Translations under genes and position numbers: made by a program | Shown here: positions 43,712 to 51,862 of the stretch, piece after piece | Layout: every line of letters starts with the position of its first letter | Position numbering within the stretch: position 1 is the stretch's first letter | The notes under the pieces: generated by a model | Database searches by the model: none | What the model saw: the letters and a program-made list of their open reading frames with translations, nothing else | Told to the model about the DNA's origin: nothing | Assembly: GCF_004000845.1 (NCBI RefSeq) | Contig: NZ_BIMA01000033.1 | Coordinates: 1 to 63,964, forward strand | Length of the DNA stretch: 63,964 bases | Direction of reading: 5' to 3' | Origin: Paenibacillus koleovorans NBRC 103111 | GTDB lineage: Bacteria > Bacillota > Bacilli > Paenibacillales > NBRC-103111

Positions 43712-45307
43712 ATGAGCAGAAGAAAAGGCCTAATCTGGTTTGTTGCTAGTTTCATGCTAATTTCTTCTTTTTTGACGGCGTGTAGTAAGTCTGGAAACGA
43801 TGCCCAAAGCAGTCCCTCCGCTGCGGCAACAGTTAAACCGACAGATAATAAACCCGCGACTCCTATTCAATTGAAGGTCACTGCATTGAAACGGCCTGAG
43901 GTAACAAAAAAATATAGCGACTTGGATATGGTAAAGAAATTGATGGAAGGAAGCAATGTTCAAGTCGATTGGAGTTTGGTCACTGCGGACAATTGGGGCG
44001 AACAGAAAAACCTGATGTTCGCCAGCGGCGATATGCCTGATGCTTTATATGGAGGGAATGTTTTAAACAGTCAGGAAATCGTCAAGTACGGTTCGCAAGG
44101 ATTGTTGGTTCCGTTGGAAAAATTGATTCCCCTATATGCACCTAATTTTAATAAAATTCTGCAAAAGCGGCCGGAGTACAAGAAAGCCATTACAGCGCCA
44201 GACGGCCACATCTATGCCTTGCCTGTCATTGATGAGTCAAAGCACAGGGATGTCTCTGACGCGCTATTCATAAACAAAAAGTGGTTGGATGAAGCAGGAT
44301 TGGGACTTCCCCAAACGACTGACGACTTCTACAATGCGTTGAAGGCGTTCAAACAAAAAGATCCGAATCGGATTCCTTTTTCATTCATGTTCGGAAACTT
44401 GACTTACGGCATTAATTCGATGTTTGGTTCATTTGGAATCTTGGACAGTCCGAGTCATATCACGATTCAAAATGGCAATGTCGTTTTCGCGCCAATACAG
44501 CCGGGATACAAAGACGGAATACAATATTTTCGCAAACTTTTCGCTGAAGGTCTGATCGATCCTGAGAGTTTTACACAAGCCTTCAATGTATATTCTGCTA
44601 AAATTAAAGATCCGAAGTCACTTGGTTCGGCGGTGTACTGGTCGACCTTTCAAAATTTCCCTGAATTAAGTAAATCGCCGCTTGTTCCTATCTCTCCACT
44701 GAAGGGGCCAAATGGCACTCAATTGTGGAATCGCCAGTTGACGAATATCCTTGCTTTCTGCGGATTTGCCATCACTACGGCAAACAAGCATCCGGAGGAA
44801 ACGTTGCGCTGGATTGATAAATCGTTTGAGGAAGACATGAGTCTCCAAATGTTGGGCGGGCCTTTTGGTGTGACACAGCAATTGCTGGCGGACGGAAAAC
44901 TTAAGCCGATTCCCGTGCCACAAGGACAAATTTATGCTGAATGGAGACACCAATACACACCAGGTGACCAATCACTGTACGCATCGCTTCAAGAATATGG
45001 CGAACGGCAGACTGAAACCACTGTTGGCGTCCAGAACAAATTGGATCAATTACCCTTATATGCGCCTTACCTCCCTAGCGTAGAGAACACCTATCCTGTC
45101 ATGCTGTTTTCGAGCGAAGAGGTCCAGAAGTTAAGCGATATTTCGTCAGATCTCAACAAGTTTGTCAGTCAAACGATCACCAATTGGATCGTCAAGGGTG
45201 GCGTTGAGCAGGAATGGGACAATTATATCAAACAGTTGAAGCAATTGGGCTTGGACCAGTATGTGAAGATCTATACCGATGCTTTCAACCGTTATAAAAA
45301 ATCCTGA
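43712..45307 (+). CDS. Lipoprotein substrate-binding protein of the sugar ABC importer
   Basis: 531 residues. Lipoprotein signal with lipobox LTAC and mature Cys near residue 24 (FMLISSFLTACSKSG), then a Ser/Thr/Pro linker. The mature domain has the LipO/YtcQ-family features MKLMEGSN-like VKKLMEGSNVQVDW, EQKNLMFASGDMPDALYG and GLLVPLEKLIPLYAPNFNK. It determines which substrate is imported and is the best handle on the island's function. Followed by a strong terminator. Confidence 0.92.
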   Translation: MSRRKGLIWFVASFMLISSFLTACSKSGNDAQSSPSAAATVKPTDNKPATPIQLKVTALKRPEVTKKYSDLDMVKKLMEGSNVQVDWSLVTADNWGEQKNLMFASGDMPDALYGGNVLNSQEIVKYGSQGLLVPLEKLIPLYAPNFNKILQKRPEYKKAITAPDGHIYALPVIDESKHRDVSDALFINKKWLDEAGLGLPQTTDDFYNALKAFKQKDPNRIPFSFMFGNLTYGINSMFGSFGILDSPSHITIQNGNVVFAPIQPGYKDGIQYFRKLFAEGLIDPESFTQAFNVYSAKIKDPKSLGSAVYWSTFQNFPELSKSPLVPISPLKGPNGTQLWNRQLTNILAFCGFAITTANKHPEETLRWIDKSFEEDMSLQMLGGPFGVTQQLLADGKLKPIPVPQGQIYAEWRHQYTPGDQSLYASLQEYGERQTETTVGVQNKLDQLPLYAPYLPSVENTYPVMLFSSEEVQKLSDISSDLNKFVSQTITNWIVKGGVEQEWDNYIKQLKQLGLDQYVKIYTDAFNRYKKS

Positions 45308-45324
45308 TTACATCTAGCGCAGTA

Positions 45325-45364
45325 CAAAAAAACCTTTCGGACGGACGGCCCGAAAGGTTTTTTT
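45325..45364. terminator. Terminator between convergent ABC and malic-enzyme operons
   Basis: AAAAAAACCTTTCGG and CCCGAAAGGTTTTTTT form a long hairpin with A and T runs on either side, so it can act in both directions. Confidence 0.92.
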
Positions 45365-45482
45365 GTATGTGCGCAATGGCAATTATTTAGGCGGTACAAA
45401 ATAGCGAATATAAGGCATCTACAGGCGATAACGCCATCAGAAGTGCAGGTAGCATGAAGTTCAGATTTTGTGGTTATTACGC

Positions 45483-46901
45483 TCAAGGCTGTTCTCTTCG
45501 CCGACGGGCAACACCTGTCGCATAGGCGGCTTCGATAACGGCTTCTTTGACGCGTTCGGCGACATCCGGATGAAAAACACTAGGAATAATGTACTGTTCA
45601 TTTAACTCGTCCTCGCTTACCGCGGAGGCGATCGCCTTCGCAGCCGCCAGCTTCATTTCTTCCGTGATACGGGAAGCGCGGCAGTCGAGAACTCCACGGA
45701 ACAGACCGGGGAAGCACAGTACGTTGTTGATTTGGTTGGGATAATCTGAACGGCCGGTGGCCATCACACGCACCAGGTTCTCAGCTTCTTCTGGCATGAT
45801 TTCCGGGGATGGATTGGCCATCGCGAATACGATGGCATTGGGCGACATGAGTCGGAGGTCATCCTGTGATAAAACACCGGGACCGGAAACACCTATAAAC
45901 ACGTCGGCTCCGGCAATGACGTCACGCAACCGGCCGGTTTCGGCTTGCGGGTTAGTGTGGTTCGCATACCAATTCCAAGCGGGATGATCATATTCGTTTC
46001 CGCGAACCAATGCTCCTTGTTTGTCTACGCCGATTATATGGCGTGCGCCCGCCGCGAGTAAAATCTTCGTACAAGCGATACCTGCGGCACCGATGCCCGT
46101 AAATACGATTTTGACCGTCTCCAACTTCTTGCCTACCAACTTTAATGCATTGTATAATCCGGCCAGCATTACAACGGCAGTGCCATGCTGGTCGTCGTGA
46201 AAAACGGGAATATCCAGTTCCTCAACGAGCCGCTGTTCGATCTCGAAACATCGTGGCGATGAGATGTCCTCGAGATTGATACCCCCGAACGAAGGTGCAA
46301 TTGCTTTAACGGTTTTGATAATTTCCTCGGGATCTTGGGTGGAGAGACAGATGGGAACGGCGTCCACACCAGCGAACTGTTTGAACAGCATCGCCTTGCC
46401 TTCCATCACAGGCATGGCTGCGAGCGGGCCGATGTTGCCCAGTCCCAGCACGGCAGATCCGTCAGAGACCACAGCTACCATATTGCGCTTCACCGTGAGT
46501 GTATACGCTCTCTCGGGTCGCTCATGAATGGCCTGACAGATGCGGGCGACGCCTGGAGTATATACCCTCGAAAGGTCATCGCGATTCTTGATGGAAACTT
46601 TCGATGTCATCTCGATTTTACCGCCAAGGTGGAGCAGGAACGTCTGGTCGGACACATTGACTACCTGGACTCCCGACAGGCGTTCAACCGCACGGACGAC
46701 CTGCTCTGTCTCTTGCGAATCCTGCACATTTACTGTAATGTCGCGGGTAGTCGTATGCCGCCCAGAGCGGCTCACATCGATGGCTACGATATCGCCGCCT
46801 GCATCGCTGATTGCGGCTGCAATATGCCCGAATGCCGTATGTTTGTGATCGATCTCAAGTCGGAGCACGATAGTGGTCCCTGATCCAATTGACAAAGCCA
46901 T
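45483..46901 (-). CDS. NAD-dependent malic enzyme with N-terminal ACT domain
   Basis: 472 residues. Residues 1-80 are an ACT-type domain (LRLEIDHKHTAFGHIAAAIS). The catalytic part has SRVYTPGVARICQ, GSAVLGLGNIGPLAAMPVMEGK, FHDDQHGTAVVMLAGL with the metal-binding Asp residues, and a Rossmann GIGAAGIACTKIL. It converts malate to pyruvate. It is read from the promoter at ~47.2 kb across the remains of an alcohol dehydrogenase gene. Confidence 0.93.
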   Translation of the reverse strand: MALSIGSGTTIVLRLEIDHKHTAFGHIAAAISDAGGDIVAIDVSRSGRHTTTRDITVNVQDSQETEQVVRAVERLSGVQVVNVSDQTFLLHLGGKIEMTSKVSIKNRDDLSRVYTPGVARICQAIHERPERAYTLTVKRNMVAVVSDGSAVLGLGNIGPLAAMPVMEGKAMLFKQFAGVDAVPICLSTQDPEEIIKTVKAIAPSFGGINLEDISSPRCFEIEQRLVEELDIPVFHDDQHGTAVVMLAGLYNALKLVGKKLETVKIVFTGIGAAGIACTKILLAAGARHIIGVDKQGALVRGNEYDHPAWNWYANHTNPQAETGRLRDVIAGADVFIGVSGPGVLSQDDLRLMSPNAIVFAMANPSPEIMPEEAENLVRVMATGRSDYPNQINNVLCFPGLFRGVLDCRASRITEEMKLAAAKAIASAVSEDELNEQYIIPSVFHPDVAERVKEAVIEAAYATGVARRRREQP

Positions 46902-46919
46902 TTATTTACCCCTTTCGTC

Positions 46920-47164
46920 GCTGAATGCGGATTTATCTGTTCTTGGTAGGCTTCCTCGTAGATTCGTTCGATCTGTGACGTGTTTTGCGGTCAGGGGGTG
47001 TTTTTTTGCAACCGGTAGTGGCTGCGGCGCCTACAGCCAATTTCGGGATCGCTTCCCGCGGTGTGCCGACTTCCTCCAGCGATGATGGTATGCCCATATC
47101 GCTAGATGTTGTCAATTCCTGTTACCAGCATGTCGGTCGTTCGAAATTCAGATGCCACGAGCAT
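46920..47164 (-). pseudogene. Iron-containing alcohol dehydrogenase, internally deleted fossil
   Basis: From the ATG at 47164 (GGAAAGGAG upstream) the frame reads MLVASEFRTTDMLVTGIDN, the N-terminus of Fe-type alcohol dehydrogenases, then a stop. Directly after, DMGIPSSLEEVGTPREAIPK and LAVGAAATTG match the C-terminal domain of the same family, and in another frame QIERIYEEAYQEQ gives the very end. Roughly 300 internal codons are gone and a frameshift is present. It lies between a good promoter and the malic enzyme gene. Confidence 0.8.
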
Positions 47165-47180
47165 TAACTCCTTTCCGATT

Positions 47181-47227
47181 AATTAATTAATCAATTAAAT
47201 TATATGACAAAAAAAAGACTCTATCAA
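47181..47227 (-). promoter_or_regulatory. Sigma-A-type promoter with AT-rich operator for the malic enzyme operon
   Basis: On the minus strand: TTGATA (47227-47222), 17-bp spacer, TATAAT (47204-47199), then TTAATTGATTAATTAATT. The GTCATATAATTTAATT core is identical to the promoter at 39653-39668. Ribosome site and ATG of the alcohol dehydrogenase fossil follow. Confidence 0.75.
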
Positions 47228-47434
47228 TCCAAATAAATAAACAATTTTGTGTACAAAATACTGTAATAGTTATATACTTTAGTAGTAAAAATATATAATG
47301 AAAGGGAGCGAGGAGCGGGGCTCTTTTGCGTTCTGCTTCTCTCATTCAAGGAGAAGAACGATTTGCAGGGAAACAAACGATGCCCCTTATAAGTCCCTAT
47401 GATTGGGAGTCTTGATCTGGCGGATGAATTAATT

Positions 47435-47545
47435 ATGGTACAAGCAGTGGTTTGTCAAGAGGATTTTGCGCCTGTGGTTTCAGTCATCCCTTTTAATACC
47501 GAGGAAGAAGCCGTACGATTGGCCAACAATTTTGAATTCGGTTAG
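47435..47545 (+). pseudogene. Aldehyde dehydrogenase C-terminal fragment
   Basis: The frame VQAVVCQEDFAPVVSVIPF and NTEEEAVRLANNFEFG, ended by TAG, matches the conserved EEIFGPV…F-x-T-x-EEA-x-x-LAN region of aldehyde dehydrogenases. The rest of the gene is missing. It is not derived from the intact aldehyde dehydrogenase at 48796 by recent copying, since the local sequences differ (intact gene: CQEVFAPIVHINRVKNIDEA). Confidence 0.8.
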
Positions 47546-47585
47546 TGCGAGTCAGGATCGAGGAAACTAGGGAAGGGTGGGCGTC

Positions 47586-48782
47586 ATGCAGAATGCTCTG
47601 CAAGGAGCAATATTAAAATTTCCTCCGCTTAGCTATGTTGGGAGAGGAGCTTCCTCCCGTCTTGCGGAGGAGGTGCGCCGCTATGAGGCTGGGCGCGTGC
47701 TACTGATCGCGGACCAGGCGCTCGTGAAGCTCGGCATGACCGAGCGCCTGGCTGCGCCGATCCGGCAGGGCGGCGTCACTCTGGACGTGTTCGCGGAGAT
47801 CGAGCCGGAGCCGAGCCTGGCGCTGGCGGAACGGATCGTTGCACACGCTCGCGAGGGCCGTTACGACCTCATCATCGGCCTCGGCGGCGGGAGCGCGCTG
47901 GATTTGGCAAAGCTCGCTGCCGTGCTGAGTGCGCACGAGGGGGCGGTGGCCGACTACTTGAACTTGACCGGCGACCGGCGGATCGAGCGGCGAGGCTTGC
48001 CCAAGTTGCTCGTGCCCACGACGTCCGGCTCCGGTTCCGAGGTGACAAACATCGCCGTGCTGTCGCTCGCTCACACGAAGGACGTCGTTGTCCACGAGTA
48101 CCTGAGCGCTGAGGCTGCGATCGTCGACGCCGAGTTGACCGTATCGGTGCCGGCACGCGTGACGGCGGCGACCGGCATGGACGCGATGACGCATGCGATC
48201 GAGGCGTATTTGTCCATTCATGCGTCGCCAGCAAGCGATGCACTGGCGCTGAATGCTGTTCGCCTGGGCGGCCGGGCCATCCGGCAGGCCGTGCGGGACG
48301 GACGCGACGTGTCCGCTCGCGAGGACATGAGCCAGGCTAGCTATCTCGCCGGACTCGCCTTCTTCAACGCGGGCGTCGCGGGAGTGCATGCGCTGGCCTA
48401 CCCGCTGGGCGGCCAGTTCCACATGCCGCACGGCGAGGCGAACGCGGTACTGCTGCCGCACGTCATGGCGCGCCTAGCGCCGGCTTGCGGCGAGCGCATG
48501 CGCGCCTTGCTGCGCGCGCTGCAGGGCGACAGCGCCACGGGTGCGGACGATCACATAGAAGCAGGCGCAGCGGCCGACGCCTTCGTCGCCGCGCTGCATG
48601 CGCTCTCGCGTGACGTCGGCCTGTCTGTAAGCCTGCGCGACTACGGGATCAGCGAGTCCGAACTGGACGCGCTCACCGACGACGCCGGCCGCCAGACGCG
48701 GCTGCTCGCCCGCAGCCCGCTCGCCCTTGAGCGGGCGGACATTCGCGCCATCTACGCGGCGGCCTGGCAAGGCAGAGACTAA
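47586..48782 (+). CDS. Iron-containing alcohol dehydrogenase
   Basis: About 398 residues from the ATG at 47586 (GAAGGGTGG upstream); an in-frame GTG at 47577 is less well placed. Family motifs: LIIGLGGGSALDLAKLAAVL, VPTTSGSGSEVTNIAVLS, TGMDAMTHAIEAYLS and the metal-ligand His residues in GVHALAYPLGGQFHMPHGEANA. It probably reduces an aldehyde such as lactaldehyde or oxidises the alcohol. The GC content is clearly higher than in the surrounding island, suggesting separate acquisition with the next gene. Confidence 0.92.
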   Translation: MQNALQGAILKFPPLSYVGRGASSRLAEEVRRYEAGRVLLIADQALVKLGMTERLAAPIRQGGVTLDVFAEIEPEPSLALAERIVAHAREGRYDLIIGLGGGSALDLAKLAAVLSAHEGAVADYLNLTGDRRIERRGLPKLLVPTTSGSGSEVTNIAVLSLAHTKDVVVHEYLSAEAAIVDAELTVSVPARVTAATGMDAMTHAIEAYLSIHASPASDALALNAVRLGGRAIRQAVRDGRDVSAREDMSQASYLAGLAFFNAGVAGVHALAYPLGGQFHMPHGEANAVLLPHVMARLAPACGERMRALLRALQGDSATGADDHIEAGAAADAFVAALHALSRDVGLSVSLRDYGISESELDALTDDAGRQTRLLARSPLALERADIRAIYAAAWQGRD

Positions 48783-48795
48783 GGGGGATGCTGAC

Positions 48796-50223
48796 ATGAC
48801 ACACAAGCACTTATGGATCGGCGGGCAGGCGGTGGAGGCGAAGGCGTACCGGCCGCTCCACAGCCCTTACTCCGGCGAGCAACTGGTGCTCATCCCGGAC
48901 GGCGACGCCGACGAGATGGACCGAGCGATCGCCGCGGCTGAGCAAGCCGCGCCGGAGATGGCGCGGATGCCCGCGCACCGGCGCGCCGCCATCCTGGAGC
49001 GGCTCGCCGCGCGGCTGAGCGAGCGCGCCGAAGAAGCGGCGGTTCTCTTGGCAAGGGAAGCCGCCAAGCCGATAGCCGTCGCGCGGCTCGAGGTGGCGCG
49101 GACGATCGAGACATACAAGTTCTCCGCCGAGGAGGCGAAGCGCATCCACGGCGAGACGCTGGCGCTTGACGCCGCGCCCGGAGGGGAAGGTCGGTTCGGC
49201 TACACTATCTATGAGCCGCTCGGGGTGATCGGGGCGATCACGCCGTTCAACTTCCCGCTCAATCTCGTCGCCCACAAGGTTGGCCCCGCGATCGCGACGG
49301 GGAACGCCGTCGTGCTGAAGCCGGCGACCCAGACGCCGCTCTCGGCCTACCTGATTGCCGAGCTGCTGCACGAGGCGGGCTTGCCGGCCGGCGCACTCAA
49401 CATCGTCACCGGGCGCGGCGGCGCCGTCGGAGAGCAGCTTGTCACCGACCCGCGAGTGAAGAAGGTGACGTTCACCGGCAGCCCCGAGGTCGGAGCGGCG
49501 ATTCGGGCGAAGGCCGGCCTGAAGCGAGTCACGCTCGAGCTTGGCTCAAACTCGGCGCTCATCATCGACCGCAACGCGGCCGTAGACCGGATCGTCGACC
49601 GCTGTATCACCGGCGCGTTCTCGTTCCAAGGGCAAGTGTGCATCTCGTTGCAGCGCATCTACGTGCACGAGGCGGTCTACGAACCGTTCGTCCGGCTGTT
49701 CGTGGAGCGGACGCAACGGCTCCGGCTCGGCGACCCGCTCGAGGAGTCGACTGACATCTCGGCGCTTATCACGGAGCGGGACGCGATTAGGACCGTAGAG
49801 TGGATCCGCGAGGCGGAGGCGAGCGGCGCGACGATCGCCTGCGGCGGTGGGCGGACCGGCAGCCTCGTGCAGCCGACCGTGCTGCTGGATGTGGACGCTT
49901 CGATGAAAGTGAGCTGCCAGGAGGTGTTTGCCCCGATCGTGCACATCAACCGGGTGAAGAATATCGACGAAGCGATCGCCGCGGTGAATGATTCGCGCTT
50001 CGGCCTTCAGGCCGGCATCTATACGAACGACATCGAGACGGCGATGGATGCTGCAAGCCGTCTGCACGTAGGCGGTGTCATGATCAATGACATTCCGACC
50101 TTTCGGGTCGACCAGATGCCGTATGGCGGCGTGAAGGAGAGCGGGATCGGACGCGAAGGGATCCGATTCGCGATGCAGGACATGATGGAGCTGAAGCTCG
50201 TTGTCATCAATCGCCAGAGGTAA
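48796..50223 (+). CDS. NAD(P)-dependent aldehyde dehydrogenase
   Basis: 475 residues from the ATG at 48796 (AAGGGGGATG upstream). Clear family motifs: GVIGAITPFNFPLNLVAHKV, VLKPATQTPLSAYLIAELL, FTGSPEVGAAIRAKAG, the catalytic Glu in TLELGSN and catalytic Cys in FSFQGQVCISLQR. It oxidises an aldehyde to the acid and pairs with the upstream alcohol dehydrogenase (14 bases apart). Lactaldehyde or a related C3-C4 aldehyde would fit, but this is inference. Confidence 0.92.
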   Translation: MTHKHLWIGGQAVEAKAYRPLHSPYSGEQLVLIPDGDADEMDRAIAAAEQAAPEMARMPAHRRAAILERLAARLSERAEEAAVLLAREAAKPIAVARLEVARTIETYKFSAEEAKRIHGETLALDAAPGGEGRFGYTIYEPLGVIGAITPFNFPLNLVAHKVGPAIATGNAVVLKPATQTPLSAYLIAELLHEAGLPAGALNIVTGRGGAVGEQLVTDPRVKKVTFTGSPEVGAAIRAKAGLKRVTLELGSNSALIIDRNAAVDRIVDRCITGAFSFQGQVCISLQRIYVHEAVYEPFVRLFVERTQRLRLGDPLEESTDISALITERDAIRTVEWIREAEASGATIACGGGRTGSLVQPTVLLDVDASMKVSCQEVFAPIVHINRVKNIDEAIAAVNDSRFGLQAGIYTNDIETAMDAASRLHVGGVMINDIPTFRVDQMPYGGVKESGIGREGIRFAMQDMMELKLVVINRQR

Positions 50224-50344
50224 GGGTGAGAGAAGAGCGATGTAACGCTTCCGGAGTGGCGATTATTAGGGGGGGTTCAAAAAAATCGAGAGAAAAGTTT
50301 GTTCGCACATTGGCAATGAAGGCTTTCGTTGTGCAGCGGAGGAC

Positions 50345-51625
50345 ATGATGAATCTAAAATTTGGGGGTGAAGCTTCAGTGAAACGAAAATTACTGGCAGC
50401 ATTCGGCAAAGTGGACATTACGCCTGAAGAGAATGTGAAGCTGAGGGGATACCCCAGCCGGGATTTTGCTGTGGATGTGGCGACTGGCATCTTGGATCGG
50501 ATTTACGCCAGAGTATTGCTGCTGGACGACGGCGACCGCCGGGTGCTGATTGTTAATGTGGATTCCTGTTCAGCAAATGAGGCGCCGGATCCATCGGGCA
50601 ATGGATCGCCGAATTATACATTCCCTTACGGCACGGTCCGGAATTGGGCCTCCGTTGCGGGAACCGATGAGATGCATGTCAGTCTGTATGCCACCCATAC
50701 ACATGGAGCCCCAGCCTATTTCTCGGACAAGTACGTTTCACGAATCACGGAAGAGATTAAACGAATTTGCGGCCGCCTTCAACCCGTGTCGGTCATGCAT
50801 GGGACTGGAACCTGCTCCATCGCGGTGAACCGCAGACCAGACCTCAAGCCAAACTTTACACTTCCCTTGGACCGAACGATGGATGTGCTGGTTCTAGAAT
50901 CCTCGAATGGTCGCCTCCTGGGCGCCATTGTAACTGCGGCCGTGCATCCGACCGTGCTTTGGAACATCGCGGACCGGGTGACAGCTGATGTTGTAGGGAA
51001 TGCGGTCAAGCGTTGGGAGGAGGAATTGGGCGATTCTTTCGTCGCGTTGTTCTTCCAAGGCTTCTCCGGTGATGTGGGGCCGCTGGCTGGAGGACCCAAG
51101 GGCGGGGAAGTTGGGGATACCTACTTCCTGGTGCAGAGCCTGGGCAAGCTGCTCCTGAGCGATATACGGGACAGCTTGCGGCAATTGCATCCGATCGATG
51201 CGGCGCCGCTTGTTGCTTTCAAGGAATCATTGACCTTGCCGACCAAGCCCGGATTTCACGTGGATCACAAGGACGTGACCTTGATGGGCATACGGCTCGG
51301 GGAAGCGGCGCTTCTCTCCGCGTCACTGGAAGTTTTCAACGGACATAAGGCTCCAATCCAGGCGGTATCACCTTTCAAGCTGACGATTATGTCGGGAATC
51401 GCGAATGGTTACGATGGTTATCTCCCCACCCGGGAAGCATTCGAAGATCAGTTGGGGGGGTATGAGATGAATGTCACACCATACACGGCTGAAGCGACGT
51501 CCCCGTTCCAGACCGCTGCAGCGCGGCTGCTGGAGCGGCTTTATCATCAGGATTGCGGGGAAGGAGAAGAGGGTGAGCAAGTTTCCTCATCTGGCGATCT
51601 TGAACCCCGACCAGGGGCGAGGTGA
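50345..51625 (+). CDS. Ceramidase-fold protein, paralogue 3, no signal peptide, Ser nucleophile absent
   Basis: 426 residues from the ATG at 50345 (a GTG at 50378 with GGGGGTG upstream is an alternative). There is no Tat or Sec signal, unlike paralogues 1 and 2, so this copy is cytoplasmic. It keeps FGKVDITPEE, YATHTHGAP (115-123), AVHPTVLWN, SGDVGPLAGG (241-250, Gly at the Ser nucleophile site), NGYDGYLPT and LGGYEM. Its last ~17 codons overlap the start of a sulfatase fossil that has its own ribosome site. Confidence 0.82.
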   Translation: MMNLKFGGEASVKRKLLAAFGKVDITPEENVKLRGYPSRDFAVDVATGILDRIYARVLLLDDGDRRVLIVNVDSCSANEAPDPSGNGSPNYTFPYGTVRNWASVAGTDEMHVSLYATHTHGAPAYFSDKYVSRITEEIKRICGRLQPVSVMHGTGTCSIAVNRRPDLKPNFTLPLDRTMDVLVLESSNGRLLGAIVTAAVHPTVLWNIADRVTADVVGNAVKRWEEELGDSFVALFFQGFSGDVGPLAGGPKGGEVGDTYFLVQSLGKLLLSDIRDSLRQLHPIDAAPLVAFKESLTLPTKPGFHVDHKDVTLMGIRLGEAALLSASLEVFNGHKAPIQAVSPFKLTIMSGIANGYDGYLPTREAFEDQLGGYEMNVTPYTAEATSPFQTAAARLLERLYHQDCGEGEEGEQVSSSGDLEPRPGAR

Positions 51626-51765
51626 TGTATGGGACATTCGGACAATCCTTCCGCGTTCACGCCGATTTATTCGTTTTCAAGCTGCCTCGGTCGAATCCGG
51701 TTAATCCAGGGGCAGGGGCGCTTTGATCGAATTGATCGATTTTTCTGCTATGTTCGATGCTCTTG
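51573..51765 (+). pseudogene. Sulfatase N-terminal fossil
   Basis: A GTG at 51573 with AAGGAG upstream opens SKFPHLAILNPDQGRGDV, like sulfatase N-termini (PNI-x-x-I-x-x-DQ-x-RGD). After a frameshift GHSDNPSAFTPI follows, matching the NP-x-x-x-TPN region. The CxPxR active site and everything after it is missing. The fragment ends before the intact sulfatase at 51863. Confidence 0.65.
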
Positions 51766-51862
51766 TCTTACCGAAAAATGCGAATTTGCGTGAGCATCAT
51801 CAGAATAACAATTTAACTCCCTACTAGCGTGAGGAATCCATACTTTATTCGTGAGGTGCGCC

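Noticed and set aside
46335-46883. 182-codon plus-strand open frame opposite malic enzyme
   Set aside because: Composition is typical of antisense translation and no ribosome site or family match is visible.
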